This document shows positions 11,101 to 23,192 of a DNA stretch of 64,000 bases, piece after piece. The stretch's first letter is position 1. Each line of letters starts with the position of its first letter. Source of the stretch: Annulohypoxylon bovei var. microspora (Eukaryota > Ascomycota > Sordariomycetes > Xylariales > Hypoxylaceae). Below the pieces are notes generated by a model, which made no database searches, was not told the origin of the DNA, and saw only the letters and a program-made list of their open reading frames with translations. The stretch is taken from contig MU405210.1 of NCBI GenBank assembly GCA_022836615.1, positions 186,001 through 250,000 of the forward strand. The letters run 5' to 3'. The position numbers and the translations under genes are program-made.

Positions 11101-13281
11101 CAAGAAGGTTACTTTGGTCCAGAGCTTGTGGCGCGGAAGACAGGCAAGGACGGAATACAAGACGATGCGCGAGGAGGCTCGCGACCTGAAGCAAATATCC
11201 TACAAATTAGAAAACAAGGTCGTCGAACTCACGCAGAACTTGGGTACTATGAAATCTCAAAACAAAACCCTTCAAAGCCAGGTGGAGAACTACGAAAACC
11301 AAATCAAGTCCTGGAAGAGCCGTCACAACGCCCTCGAGACCCGGACGAAGGAACTTCAGGCGGAGGCCAACCAAGCTGGTATCGCCGTGGCCAAGTTACA
11401 GGCCATGGAAGAAGATATGAAGAAACTACAGCACAACTTCGACGAGTCTACCTCAAGTGTCAAGCGGATGCAAGAGGAAGAACGGGAATTGAAGGAATCT
11501 TTGCGAACTGCAAACGCCGAGGTAGACCGTATCAAGCGCGAGAGCACTCTTCACGAAAACGAGAAGATGACCCTGCGGGACCAATTGGCCCAAATGTCCG
11601 AGGAACTCGAACTGGCTAAGCGATCAGCCCCCATTAATGGAGAGGTTACCAACGGAAATGGCGTCGTTGCTCCTCCCAATGGCCTAATCAACCTAGTATC
11701 GTCCAAGAAGCCGAAGCGACGAAGCGCGGGCGCAGAACCCAGCGGAATGTTGGATCGCTTCAGCGCCGCGTACAACCCTCGGCCGGTCTCCATGGCTGTT
11801 ACTGGTGGAGCTCACAGGCCTGGCGCTGGCTACATTCCGGGAGTCGACACTATCGAAATGGAATTAGAGAACTTGCTTGCTGACGAGGATGGCTTGAACG
11901 AGGAGGTTACACTGGGTCTAATCAAGAACCTGAAGATCCCATCGCCGAACACCAATCCGCCGCCGTCGGACAAGGAAGTCCTCTTCCCCTCTTATCTCAT
12001 CAACCTCGTTACCTCCGAGATGTGGAACAACGGTTTTGTCAAGGAGTCAGAGAGGTTCCTGGCCAATGTTATGCAATCTATCCAACAAGAAGTTATGCAC
12101 TACGACGGAGACGACGCAATTAACCCCGGTTCCTTCTGGCTATCCAACGTGCACGAGATGCTCTCATTCGTGTTCCTCGCCGAGGATTGGTATGAGGCTC
12201 AAAAGACAGATAACTACGAGTATGATCGGTTGCTGGAAATCGTCAAGCACGATCTTGAGAGTTTAGAGTTCAACATCTATCACACTTGGATGAAGATTCT
12301 CAAGAAGAAGCTGCAGAAGATGATCATCCCGGCGATCATCGAGTCCCAGTCTCTGCCCGGCTTCGTCACGAATGAAAGTAACAGATTCCTTGGCAAGCTG
12401 TTGGCGACGAACTCGCAGCCTGCATACAGCATGGATAACCTTCTAAGCTTGCTCAACAATGTCTTCAGGGCCATGAAGGCTTACTACTTGGAAGACAGCA
12501 TCATCACCCAAACTGTTACCGAGCTACTCAAGTTGGTAGGCGTCACCGCCTTCAACGATCTGCTCATGCGAAGGAATTTCTTGTCGTGGAAGCGTGGTCT
12601 GCAGATCAACTACAACATCACTCGTATTGAGGAGTGGTGCAAGAGCCACGATATGCCCGAGGGCACCCTACAACTTGAACATCTTATGGTAGGCAGACCT
12701 AGTCCTCGATTGTTGTATGCAGTAGCTAACTTATATTCTAGCAAGCAACAAAGCTCTTACAGCTTAAGAAGGCGACCCTGAACGATATCGAGATCATTCA
12801 AGACATCTGCTGGATGTAAGTATACTGCGAGTGCGTTTTGGGGTTTCGTATAACTAATTCAATCTACAGGCTCTCCCCCAACCAGATCCAGAAATTGCTG
12901 AACCAGTACCTCGTAGCTGATTACGAACAGCCCATCAATGGAGAGATCATGAAGGCTGTTGCGTCCAGGGTAACGGAGAAGAGCGACGTTCTTCTGTTGG
13001 CAGCTGTCGATATGGACGACAGTGGGCCGTATGAAATCGCGGAGCCCCGAGCAATTACTGCCTTGGAGACCTATACCCCATCTTGTAAGTTTGATTTCCT
13101 ACTCAAAGACGAAACATGGCTAACTTGAAATGTTATAGGGCTACAAACACCTCGACTAAAGAGACTGGCCGAGATAGTATCTGCCCAGGCCATTGCTCAA
13201 CAGGAGAAGATGGAGTCTGACGAGTACGACGTTGACGGCGAACTCGCGGAGGTTGACGAAGCTGAGGCCGATAGTTCGTAG
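8180..13281 (+). CDS. MYO2: Class V myosin heavy chain
   Basis: Actin motor that carries vesicles and organelles to the hyphal tip. Seven exons (8180-8314, 8397-8529, 8600-8789, 8848-12688, 12742-12815, 12870-13084, 13139-13281) give 1,576 residues, normal for fungal myosin V. The ATG at 8180 is chosen because the conserved N-terminus (YDVGTRAWQPDATEGWV) is in this frame. The motor holds the P-loop GESGAGKT, switch I NDNSSRFGKY, switch II DIYGFEHF, NYANEKLQQQF and the actin-contact stretch NVHYIRCIKPNE. Six consecutive IQ motifs follow (AAILIQKNLKAKYYRRKY through VTLVQSLWRGRQARTEY), then a coiled coil (about LEN..EEARDLKQ to EELELAKRS), a low-complexity linker, and the DIL cargo-binding domain ending near NDIEIIQDICWMLSPNQIQ. 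Key nucleotide-binding residues are intact. Class V is set by six IQs plus DIL. The acidic extreme C-terminus is usual in filamentous fungi. Confidence 0.96.
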
Positions 13282-14326
13282 AGCCGCACTATCAGAAGAA
13301 GCTTCCGGCCGTTCCAAATTGGAATTGGGCGCCTTCCCTTGACAATGCCGGGGTCAAGACAACTCGGGCGGATAGGGGTATCTTGCGGACAAGTCGGTGT
13401 AGATTTAAAACACTCGACAACACCAAGTCCCATGGACAGTAAGTAGCATTAGGGCAGCTCGCAATGATTGGGACGAGGACCAGACGGACACACAGATTTA
13501 ATGGATATCAAGGCATGATTGAACTAGAAGGCTCACGCGGACCACGGACGGAGGCGTTTGATGCTTGCCTTTTTTTTGCCAACGTTTTTTAGACTGGGTC
13601 CGCGTGTGTAGTCAGGAGAGTGTATTAAAAAGATGATACTGTAAAGCATCTAGCTAGGTGTATGGGTTTGTACATGCGATGAAGAGAGACCACACAAACA
13701 ACACAACACAGTCTTGGGAGGTTTAGCGATTGTCTATTCTCTCCACACACACACACAACATCTGAATTACGAGATAATTCCCACCTCGATATTCCACTTG
13801 TCATGTTAGAGGCCATCTACATATGTTCGGCCGTCCCATCCAATCGGTGTATGTACGAGGAGTCGTTTGTTGTCTGAGAGTTGTCTCGGGTTAGAAATGT
13901 TGAGGTTTGGCGGTTGGGTGGTACCTGTGGAAAATGCGATAGGTGCACGTGACCTGAGCCAAAATTTCAACTAATTGAAGGTTTTCACTGAGAACTTGGA
14001 AATGGAAAGAGGTACCTAACATGAAAAACGTCAGACCTTCCATTTTAAAGATTTGGGAACTTGCCAATTTCTAAAAGTCACTTTTCGGTATACCGCTTAA
14101 TTACCTACATTCAATTTCCAAATTTTCGCAGTTTTTCTTTTCCCGAGGAGCCCGGATCGTAAATCGGTTCTCTTTTTCAAACACTCTCATCTCAACTCGG
14201 GCCGGAAGGGAAGGGGCCGAGCAGCGAAAAAGAGAATTATCTTCCACCTCTACAGGAGAGGAAAAGAAAGGGAAATAAGCCCAGAGCAAAAAGTATTAGG
14301 GAAAGGGGAAAAGAAAGAAGAAAAAG
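13282..14326. other. Myosin 3' region and FAP7 promoter
   Basis: No gene is visible. It has a T-run near 13570, a short CA tract near 13745, and a purine-rich stretch (A/G) immediately upstream of the FAP7 ATG from about 14200 to 14326, probably its 5' leader. Confidence 0.5.
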
Positions 14327-15043
14327 ATGCGTACAGACCCGAACATCATCGTCACGGGCACGCCCGGCGTGGGCAAGACGACGCACGCCGAGATGCTGGC
14401 GGAGAGGACGGGGCTGAGGCACGTGTCGGTCAACCAGGTCGTCAAGGACAGGGAGTGCCACGAGGGCTGGGACGAGGACTTCATGAGCTGGATCGTGGAC
14501 GAGGATAAGGTGCGTTTTGAGATTGACTCTGGCTTTTATGTGTAGAAAGGGATAATGTTTCATGAGAATGGGATTATGCTACATGATGCATGAGGGGAAG
14601 ATGAAGGTGAAGGCTAATCAAATGAAATTATAGTTGCTAGATGCGCTCGAGGAGGACAATGTCAAGGCCGGAGGCTGCATCATAGACTGGCACGGCTGCG
14701 AGATCTTCCCCGAGAGCTGGGTCGATTTGGTGGTCGTGCTACGGGTAGATTCTAGTACGCTTTATGACCGGTTGTCCGCGAGGTAATTCTATTCTCTGCC
14801 TCTCGCCTTCTCTCGCGTAGTGCTAATTACGTATCAAGGAAATACCCCGAGGTGAAGCTGCAGGAAAACCTAGACTCGGAGATCATGGAGGTGCTATTAC
14901 AAGAAGCGCGGGACTCGTACGAGCCGCAGATCGTGGTCGAACTCACGAGCAACACGACGGACGAGATGGAGAGCAACGTCGACCGCATCGAGGAGTGGAT
15001 TAAGCAATGGAAACGGGACCACGCTGATGGGGATGTGCAGTAG
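14327..15043 (+). CDS. FAP7: Adenylate kinase / ribosome factor Fap7
   Basis: Small nuclear P-loop NTPase with adenylate-kinase fold. In yeast Fap7 (human hCINAP/AK6) it works with Rps14 in late 40S maturation (family knowledge). Exons 14327-14509, 14634-14782 and 14839-15043 give 178 residues. Walker A is GTPGVGKTT at about 11-19, just after the start. Fap7-type signatures follow: HVSVNQVVKDRECHEGWDE, then GGCIIDWHGCEIFPE and DLVVVLRVDSSTLYDRL. The C-terminal half is helical (ENLDSEIMEVLLQEARDSY, then NVDRIEEWIKQW). The first exon is markedly GC-rich compared with its flanks, as is the next gene's first exon. Identification is firm. Confidence 0.94.
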
Positions 15044-15728
15044 AGTGAGGTTAAGTAAAATTAAAAAAAAGTGTTTCTACTCCTTTCCTTTCTAGGGGTG
15101 ACGATAGGAGAGGAAAGGGAGAAGGGGAAATAAAAGGTGCATTTGGGACGGAAGCATTTTAGGTAGTAAATGAGATGAGATACCCATGATTTTCTACCTA
15201 AGAGGTATTTGACCAAATCCCTAGAGATGGCATCTATTATGTATCTAAGAGGTTAGTAGTCCGTTGCATTTGCCATACTACATACAAGTGCGATACCCTA
15301 ATTGCAAACTATTTACTGCCTATAGCATGATTTGTTTGTGTCAATAACCAGCGCAGATGGCAAATATGCTAACTCACTCATTTTGCTATTTGATGGTGAA
15401 CAACTAAAGTTGTATAGAGAATAGGGGATTTCTAGCATGCTTCTAGTGCTAAGATGGCGCTGGTTTGCGGCCTATTCTGTGCCAATAAGAGACGTCGAAG
15501 AAGCTGTAATACGTTACTAGCAGCTGCAGGTGCCCGCTGTAGCGTTCTAGCTGGGCATAAGGTTACATGTCGCCGGGTGCGTCACACCGGAGCCTTTTAT
15601 ATCAATTTTCACTATAAAACCAGATAATAGCGTCGACATCAAATCACTTACAAACAGCCTGATTAACTAAGCAGTTCATTCGAGTCATCCTCGCCCCCAC
15701 TCAACAACACACAGATAAAAAGACAAAC
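15044..15728. other. FAP7-HAM1 intergenic region
   Basis: No gene is visible. It is moderately AT-rich and contains a probable core promoter for HAM1 at 15613 (listed separately). Confidence 0.5.
15613..15618 (+). promoter_or_regulatory. TATA box of HAM1
   Basis: TATAAA in the context CACTATAAAACC, 111 bp before the HAM1 ATG and followed by a pyrimidine/A-rich leader. Position and sequence fit a core promoter; not proven. Confidence 0.45.
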
Positions 15729-16753
15729 ATGTCGGCGCCGGTGGTCAACTTCATAACGGGCAACGCGAACAAGCTGCGCGAGGTGCGCGCCATCCTCGAG
15801 CCCGCCGGCATCGAGGTCCGCAACCAGGCCCTCGACCTGCCCGAGATCCAGGGCACCCTCGAGGAGGTCACCACCGAGAAGTGCCGCGCCGCCGCCGCCG
15901 CCGTCGCCGGCCCCGTGCTCGTCGAGGACACGTGCTTGTGCTTCGATGCGCTGAACGGGCTGCCGGGGCCTTACATGTAGGGTTTCTTCTTTCCGTGCCC
16001 CTCGTTCTTTCGATGAGTTTGATGGTTTTGGTTGCCCTTCCTCGTCGGCTTTTGTCTGTAGCTGTTGGATATGAAAAATAGGCGGGAGGAGAAGAGGAAA
16101 ACAAAGAGGGGGGGGGGCGAGGGAGAGTGCGGCTGAATCAGGTAGAATGAAGGCTAACGCAAGTCGATGAAACCAGAAAATGGTTCATGCAGTCCATCGG
16201 CCACGCGGGCCTCAACAACCTGCTCGCGGCCTACGACGACAAGTCCGCGCAAGCGGTCGCCACCTTTGGCTTTTGTAAGGGGCCGGGTGAGGAGGTGCTG
16301 CTGTTTCAGGGACGCACGCATGTAAGTCTGCCTTCTTCTACTTGCCCTCGAATCCAGGGGAGAGGTAATGAGGAATAAAGAAAAATGGTAATGATTGTAT
16401 TTGTCTGACTAATGATTGAAATACGACAGGGCAAGATAGTACCCCCGAGAGGCCCGACTACATTCGGTATGTTTCTTACATTGACCCCTTTTCTCTAGCA
16501 GTCAGCTAACTACCCAGGTTGGGATCCGTGTTTTGAGTACGATGGCCAGACGTAAGTTCTCCTATTTAGTTCCCCTCTCCATCCGCAGCCTAAGTATCGG
16601 TTCTTGGCGAAGGTAGACGGGCGTACTAACAGTGATTTCGCTATCGATAGCTACGCTGAGATGGACAAGGTCGAGAAGAACAAGATCTCGCACCGCTTCA
16701 AGGCGCTGGAGAAACTCCGAGCGTGGATCGAAGGCGGTGGCATGAAGGAATAA
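15729..16753 (+). CDS. HAM1: Inosine triphosphate pyrophosphatase (HAM1)
   Basis: House-cleaning enzyme that hydrolyses ITP, dITP and XTP to the monophosphates plus pyrophosphate, keeping deaminated purines out of nucleic acids. Five exons (15729-15976, 16177-16321, 16430-16466, 16518-16551, 16651-16753) give 188 residues, the usual length. Substrate-binding motif TGNANKLREV is at about 10-19. VEDTCLCFDALNGLPGPY with the following KWF carries the acidic metal ligands. FGWDPCFEYDGQTYAEM and KNKISHRFKAL complete the fold. Exons 3 and 4 are only 37 and 34 nt, and their inclusion is required to rebuild the GWDPCFE motif. The first exon is GC-rich (GCC runs coding AAAAA). Identification is firm. 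Confidence 0.95.
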
Positions 16754-17142
16754 GCGGGTATAATAAAGACATAATGCAACGTAATTAGAGGTTTGCTCTA
16801 TACCATAGATATGTGGAGGGGTTTAAAGAAAAGACATTAGTTGCTAGAAATTCGGCGAAAAGACCCATAAACCATGATGTTTCCTTAGGGATGAACGTCG
16901 AACGATTTAGTTCAATTCAATCTCATAAATTCACTATTCGATGTTTACCTTACATGGCTATCTCAGACTCCCTTTGAAATACATTCTCTCCCTCTCCTCG
17001 TAACGCCGATGTGTTCTGAATGAGCAAATCCGTACCATGAAAAGCACATATATATGCGCCAGGCAGAATCCAAGAGTACAACTCATCTGTAAAAATACTA
17101 TTTCAACCTAAACATATCACATATAAGCTCGATACACTCTAA
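16754..17142. other. Convergent 3' ends, no gene
   Basis: AT-rich spacer between the HAM1 stop (+) and the C78 peptidase stop (-). It probably contains both 3'UTRs. Nothing else is visible. Confidence 0.5.
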
Positions 17143-19227
17143 TCAAAGAACGAATACATGAAAAGGAGACACAACATACTGAAGAACCTCAAAATGCTGG
17201 TATGCGGCTAGGTACTTGGGTCCGCGGCGGTAGAGTTTGAGCATGTCGTCCGGATGTGAGCGGGAAGGGTCGATCTTGCGCCCGACGTACCTGGTGACGC
17301 TCGTGGGATCCTGGTGAGACGGATCGAAGACCAGGAGGTTCCGGGTACCTTTGGCCGTTCGTTCTATTCCAATGATGGTCATGGAGTGGCCTTTAGTTGC
17401 GAGGGGAGGTTATGTTAGCAGATCGTATTATGAGAAGAAATATATGTGAGTATATGTGAGGGTTTTACTCGATTTTGTTGTTTGTTTAAATAAGGATAGA
17501 AAATGAGAAAAAGAGGGAGTGTAAGATAAATATGGCTTACCTTGATGTTGAAAGTAAAGGGGCGGCCGGGTCGTGTTGCGGACGGTGCCTCGCGTTTTGA
17601 CACCAGGACATGATGAGAAATAGTTCTCAACGAAATCGTACAACCTATGTTCCGAGGCCGTGAGAGCATCACCTTCCTTATTTTTAAGACCCGTATATCC
17701 CCATCTAATATTACGTTAGCCGTTAGTTCTTACACGGCGGGAAAATATTATATAGTATTAAGGACGAGAGAGGTGCGGATAAGCAGATAAAGTTAGAGTA
17801 TGCTTACGGTATACCTAGGCTCTGAAAGAGCGTTGAAGCCTAGCGGGTAGCGTAACGGTTAGTTTTAACGGCCCTCAACGGTGAAAGGAGCTTAATTTTG
17901 ACGAAACCTCCTCAAGAGGTTGTACAAAATGGAAAATGGGATAGAACTAACCTCTGGCGTTCCGATATACTTGCGAGTATGTCTGAGGATGCCAAGTTCT
18001 ACTCTCCCGTCAGGGTGAATACCGCGGTCCCAGGCATTCTCAATCATGTCCTGGATCTGAAAGATAGTTGGGACTTCGTTGCCAAGGGCTGCAGCACCCA
18101 CTGCACCCGTCCCTACGATATATGATGCCAACATTTGTATGTTTCTGTAGCCACAAAAGCCACCTGATATATGGTCAGTCGCTATTGATACGGTAGGCAT
18201 GGAAGTGCCTGCAATATATATAGGTTGTACATACCCTCTCTCCTTAGTTTAGAGATATGTTGGGTTGCAGGGTTGCAGAGGTACGCATATTGTGTCTTTG
18301 AACTTTGCTGTAGGAACTGCGCAAGGACGGGTATCGTTCCTAAGGGGGTTCGTGAGCTGGAAAAACGGACGGGACGCTGAATCGTCGTAAACAAGGAGAC
18401 GAACCTTGCGAGCTTTTGAAATTGTGTTTAGTTATCATATTGAAGAGCCATTCCGGCATCCTCTCCTCCTTATGATATGTGCCAAGCTCTTTTTTCTAAA
18501 GACCATGTCAATTTAAGTTTATTGCATCTTTATTTTCGTGTTCACTAGATAGATGGGACTGAATAATGGGTTGACTCGAAAGAAAACTTACGCCGAGCCT
18601 CTTGACTTTCTTAACCTTAATCTCCTCCGCGATCTGAAGCGGCGGGTGATTTCTTGGTCTATGTGGGAGGGTCAACAAGTGCCTCCTCCAGTTAGAGGGG
18701 CCGGCACCCGGACCGTTGAGGCCGGCCTCGGCAGGTCCCGGTGATGTGCTTGGCGTATGGTCCGCCGGAGTCTGGAGGTAATCGCTATCCGATGTCAAGT
18801 CATCGGTGCTGGGCTGCGTCGATTCCTCGGAATAATCCTCGGGAAAGCCTTGGGCGTGCTCGTGGCCATGCAAATCAACATGGTTCTGTAGGTGAGTAAG
18901 GGGCATGATTTCGCCGCAATCTTCCACAGGGCATTCGCAGTATTCCGTCCAGTCGCTCTCGTCAACTTTCTCGTCGACTTTCCTTTTCGCTCCTGATCCT
19001 GATCCTAATCCCGCAAGTTCCTGCAAATCCGCCTCTTCCCAGCCTTCATCCGGGATGAATGGTGATTTATCTTCTTCGCAATGTTGGATTTCTATGTGCT
19101 GCGACGACGATGTTAGAAGCTCCGGAAATTAAAGGATGAACCCCCTAGGGACAATCAGACTTACGACTAGTAGGGCGTACTCGACAAATTGTTTAGAACA
19201 AAACGGACAGGTTGCTTTAGTTGACAT
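17143..19227 (-). CDS. Zinc-finger C78-family (UFSP-like/ZUP1) cysteine peptidase
   Basis: Probable ubiquitin- or Ubl-directed cysteine protease of the UfSP/ZUFSP (Mug105/ZUP1) family. Eight exons on the minus strand (19165-19227, 18592-19098, 18405-18495, 18235-18339, 17952-18163, 17808-17839, 17541-17704, 17143-17390) give 473 residues. The N-terminus has a first finger (CPFC, then HIEIQHC) and a second one (CECPVEDC, then HLQNHVDLHGHEH). A Ser/Pro-rich linker follows, then the short conserved KKELGTYHKEERMPEWL segment. The peptidase domain has Cys259 in GGFCGYRNIQML, His393 in GHSMTIIG and Asp414 in LVFDPSH, so the catalytic triad looks complete. ZUP1 relatives cleave K63-linked ubiquitin chains, and most fungi lack UFM1; substrate here is not known. 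The exact 3' end is uncertain because a further intron near 17180 could change the last few residues. Confidence 0.85.
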
Positions 19228-20318
19228 GAAAACAAAAACAAAAACAAAAACACGGCGGAGACGTTTCTTTTGCTTCCGAAGGTTTAGTTAAAAACTGGAG
19301 AACAAAGCCGGAGACCGTTCGTAAACTCTTGACTCTTAAATCTACCTGAGAGTAAGGAGGCTATGCGCACATGCGTGTCGTAGGGTCGTATGGCTAGCTC
19401 GTGCGTCAGATGGGATCTAGCCGCCAAGGGTGTTGATTGGCTCTTTGTTTCAACTTAGGTATTGTATATCTAGTACCTGACTACGCTCTTATTCATCGTT
19501 GAATCGGGAATGGATCACACACTGGGTCACTCTATGACCAAGCTTAGAGTCGGGTTAGGAATTGGGGGACTAGGGAATTAGGTATGAATGAACAAGTGGA
19601 CGTACTTTCTAATGCAAGGAAACCGGGTGCGGCTCATAATTCTCATCGGAAACGGCACTGAGAGGCTTTCGGAATGTGAAGGCTAATGAATTACATTGGG
19701 TAACCTGATCGAGGATATATACATACAGCATAACTTTTCATTGCAGATACATCTATGCATCGATAAGCATAAGTACGGGAGGATAATGTGTTGTTTGCAC
19801 CATAGAACAGTTCATAAACTATGTATGTCAAATAAAATAATTAAAGAGGCAAGTGAACACAAGAGTCTGGTGTGTTCTTCTTACAAAGTACAAACTTAAG
19901 CAGTAACACAAGACAGGGATTTGACCAAGAACCCGGCAATCCCTGCAGTTTGGATGGAAACATCTGCGTTTCCCCTTGTGACCTGCGTAACGCATCATTA
20001 ATAGGTATGCATGATGTCGAAACATTTAGGTACCTAGGTACTTTGAGTAACATAATGAGGCCTCTAGTAGGTAACATTCGACTTTTCTCTCATGGTATCT
20101 GGATACTTGTGATCGACTCCCTTTTTCCTAACAACGAGGGCAATTCTTATGCTACTACACGAAATGATAGCCACTGGTATTCATTAAGTGGCATATTTTA
20201 AAGGGCACACGAGTATTTATCTTCTTCCTCCTTCCTCCTATAACTCGTTCACGTCGCCTCTAAAAGGTCTGGTATGCATTCATCAATATCACGGTCTTCT
20301 AAATTCCGATCGATTCGG
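19228..20318. other. Peptidase promoter and SES1 3' region
   Basis: No gene is visible. An AAAAAC tandem repeat (about 4 copies, 19229-19252) sits directly upstream of the peptidase ATG on the opposite strand. A palindromic AGGTACCTAGGTAC-type motif lies near 20030. Open frames on both strands at 19830-20200 overlap and look random. Confidence 0.5.
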
Positions 20319-21988
20319 TTACACAACAGTGTTCTTCAGCTTCTCGCCGACTTCCGCCACCGCAGCTCCAGCGGCAGCCACCTTTTGCTTGGCTCCCTTA
20401 TCCGCTTTGGCCTTAGCCTTTGCCGAGGTTGTGTCTTTGGGCAATTCCTTAGAGAAGGGAATGAATTCGGGAGCACCTGGGAGGTACTTGCGCAGCGGCT
20501 CGGGAACTCGGAGACCCTGGAGAGATTAGCATCGATGGTCCGTTTAGCGATTAGTATTCTACTTACATCTTCAGTCTGGTAGTTCTCGAGGATGCAGCAC
20601 AGCGCTCTCTCGGTGGCACATAGCGTCGAGTTGAGGGCGTGTACGTATTTCTTCTTGATCTCCGTCTGTTGCTTGGTACCAAATCGGATTTCGAGGGCGC
20701 GAGACTGGTAGTCGGTGCAGTTTGAGCACGACACAAGCTCCTTGTACTCTCCTTGGAAGGGGAACCAGGCCTCCAGGTCGAACTTCTTCGCAGCAGCGTT
20801 GTTCAATGCGCCAGAGACGATAGCCACAACCTGGTACGGCAAGCCGAGAGACTTGTAAAACTCTTCGGAGGTGCTGAACATCTCTTCAAATACCTCCCAC
20901 GACTTTTCGGGATCAGCGAGAACGAACTGCTCTACCTTCTCAAACTGATGTACACGGAAGATACCCCAGGCATCGCGACCGTGGGAACCGGCTTCCCTTC
21001 GGTAGCATGTGCTGAATCCCGCGTACTTGATAGGTAGGTCTTTGGCCATAATCCATTCGTCGGCGTGGAAGGCGGAAATAGGCTGCTCTGAAGTGGCGAT
21101 AAGGTATTTGTCATTTTGCGCATCGCCGTCGACGACCTTGTATAACTCCTCGTCAAATTGCTCTAGCTGAGCCGTCTTCGCCATGTAATCCTTCAACATG
21201 AACTGGGGGGTCTGTAAGGGTGTGAACCCCTTGTTGGAGAGGTATTCCAAGCCATAGTTGATCAAGGCCTGGTTGAGGAAAACACCCCATTGTCTTAGAA
21301 AGTAACCTCTGTGGCCGACAACCTTGACTCCACGATCCGGGTCGTAGCCGTCTAGTCGCAGGAGAACTTCGTGATGCGAGAGCACATCCTTCTTCTCTAC
21401 CTTAACTCCTTCAGGGGCCCACGTTCGCTGAATCACATTGTTGTCCTCGTTATCGCTGATGGGTACGGAGTCGTGAACGATGTTGCCGATGGTGTTGATC
21501 TTGGCTTTTAGCGCAATATCCTTCTGGGCGGCCGAGTCGAGGAGAGCTTTCTTCTCTTTGTCGAGGTCGGCTCTCTGTTGAAGGAACTCGTCGGCATTTT
21601 CCTTGGCCTAGAATTTATGGGAGTTAGTAATTATTTATGTATACATAATAGCGCGTGTATAGAGTATAGAGTACAGAGTATCGAGTATCGAGTATGGGTG
21701 ACTCAGAAGGAATCTGACCTTTTTCTTCGCACCGATCTGCTTGTTGACTTCGTTGATCTTGCTGTTCATTTGAGTCGCGGCATACTGGGCTACAATTACA
21801 ATAATTCATCAGTCGAGTCTCTTCCAATATAGTCGTAAAGGCGACTGCGACTAACTTTTGCGATGGTCCTCGAACATCGCGATGACTTCGTCGACAACTT
21901 CGACCGGGGCATATCTGCGGCGCTGAGACTCGCGGATCTTCTCAGGGTTGCCACCCCGCTCGGTGATGAAATCTTGAACATCGAGCAT
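20319..21988 (-). CDS. SES1: Cytosolic seryl-tRNA synthetase
   Basis: Class II aminoacyl-tRNA synthetase charging tRNA-Ser (and tRNA-Sec where present) with serine in the cytosol. Exons 21856-21988, 21719-21789, 20567-21607 and 20319-20516 give 480 residues. The N-terminal tRNA-binding arm starts MLDVQDFITERGGNP and continues as a long coiled coil (INEVNKQIGAKKK, then DEFLQQRADLDKEKKALL). The catalytic core shows motif 2 (FSTCYRREAGSHGRDAWG), FRVHQFEKVEQF, the zinc-free eukaryotic core and motif 3 (LCATERALCCILENYQTED). The lysine/alanine-rich C-terminal tail (AKAKADKGAKQKV) is typical of fungal cytosolic enzymes rather than mitochondrial ones. Splicing intron 21790-21855 restores HRKTQYAATQMN at the arm. 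The ATG at 21988 is the conserved start. Identification is firm. Confidence 0.96.
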
Positions 21989-23192
21989 GATTGCGGAAGC
22001 GGGTAAAGATGTTCGTTCAGGTGAGGAATATTGCAAGTAATTTCTCGGTATGCCCAAGTATAGGAGAAAGTGTCAATTGTCTTGCTGATTGACTATTCCG
22101 ATTGTTACCCAGGCCAAATTTTGGTGGGGTGGTTTTTTAAGTGGAGGGGCAGAAAGAAGTCGCGGGGCATTGATTAAGGTACGTACGTACCGAAATCATT
22201 CCTTCCTTCTGTGGATCCCCGATCTGAGGGTTCCCGTAGCAACGCTTGGACCACCTGCGGTGGCAAGCGTTGGCTGCTGTGGATAACCTCAGATCGCGTG
22301 TAAATATTAGCTAGTTTAGAAACCTAAGATAATCATCAATGATTAAGAGTAATCCTAAAGCAGTACACTGAATAGCGCCCACATACGTAGGCGATATTCC
22401 GTACTATTAGGAGAACTCAGAAGCACACTTCGATGCCTTTCACATTGAAACCTTAACCTTCGGTTAGAGCAACACAAAATCTGCAGTAATGATTGGCTAA
22501 ATCTGCAGTGCATTGCCACAGCGAAGGTCCGAGCTCAATCGGTACACGTTTCGTCATACAGTTTCCCATACAATCTCAAGTACCCCTTCTAACCACTTAC
22601 AGCCGAGCGCCTCAAGCAGGAACACCAGTTTTACCACAATTCAACTGCGTCTTTGATTAGCCGCATCTCGCCCAACACAGCGATTCAGTTGATTCAAAGT
22701 TTATAATATAAGATGGTATCCAAACCCCTTTTGAACAAACCTAGTTGCTATCTTCTAGGACTATTATATGTCATGTTCTTAAGCTTCGAAACTAGGCTGT
22801 TTTACACATTGCGACCACGGCTCAGCTAGCTGTGGCCGGGTGTGGCCCAGGTATGGGCTTGAAGCGTGGTCGCATGGACAAGGCATCAGCTTTCAATTGA
22901 ATTTACTTGGCAATATGAGCGATTGAAGGTATGCAAATGGATACACAGATAGAACTTTGAAAGCGCTTTTAAAAGATGTGTTTTATTTTATTATTGAAGC
23001 TGTATTGAAGTGGGAGTAATTGAATCAGTTGGAGGGTATGTCTGATGGGGAAAGACTGGCAGGGGTAAAAAGTAGTACCTATGTTTGTATGGGGATTTGT
23101 ATGGCGAAACGTGTACCGATTCAGCCCGGACCTTCGCCACAGTGGCTATGTACTGCAGATCTAGTAACTTTATTAAGAAATGATAACTTGAA
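21989..23192. other. SES1 promoter and transposon-like patch
   Basis: No conserved gene. The first ~500 bp are the SES1 promoter, including a GGTACGTACGTACC palindrome near 22180. From 22503 to 23158 lies a candidate inverted-repeat unit (listed separately) abutting the end of the DUF6589-like remnant. Confidence 0.5.
22503..23158. repeat. Imperfect inverted repeat pair (about 71 nt arms)
   Basis: The stretch 22503-22573 (+) is matched by the reverse complement of about 23088-23158. Shared blocks include GCGAAGGTCCG, AATCGGTACACGTTTCG and CCCATACAA, and both arms begin at CTGCAG. Similarity is roughly 80% by eye with one small indel. The ~510-bp interior holds a second short inverted repeat, TGCGACCACG at 22810-22819 against 22865-22874. 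It may be a non-autonomous element or the remains of one end of the element that carried the neighbouring DUF6589-like gene. No convincing target-site duplication was found. Confidence 0.5.

Noticed and set aside
21699..21705. TGACTCA, a Gcn4/CPC1-type site at the SES1 gene
   Set aside because: It lies inside an intron about 285 bp after the start, and a single 7-mer is expected by chance in a window of this size.
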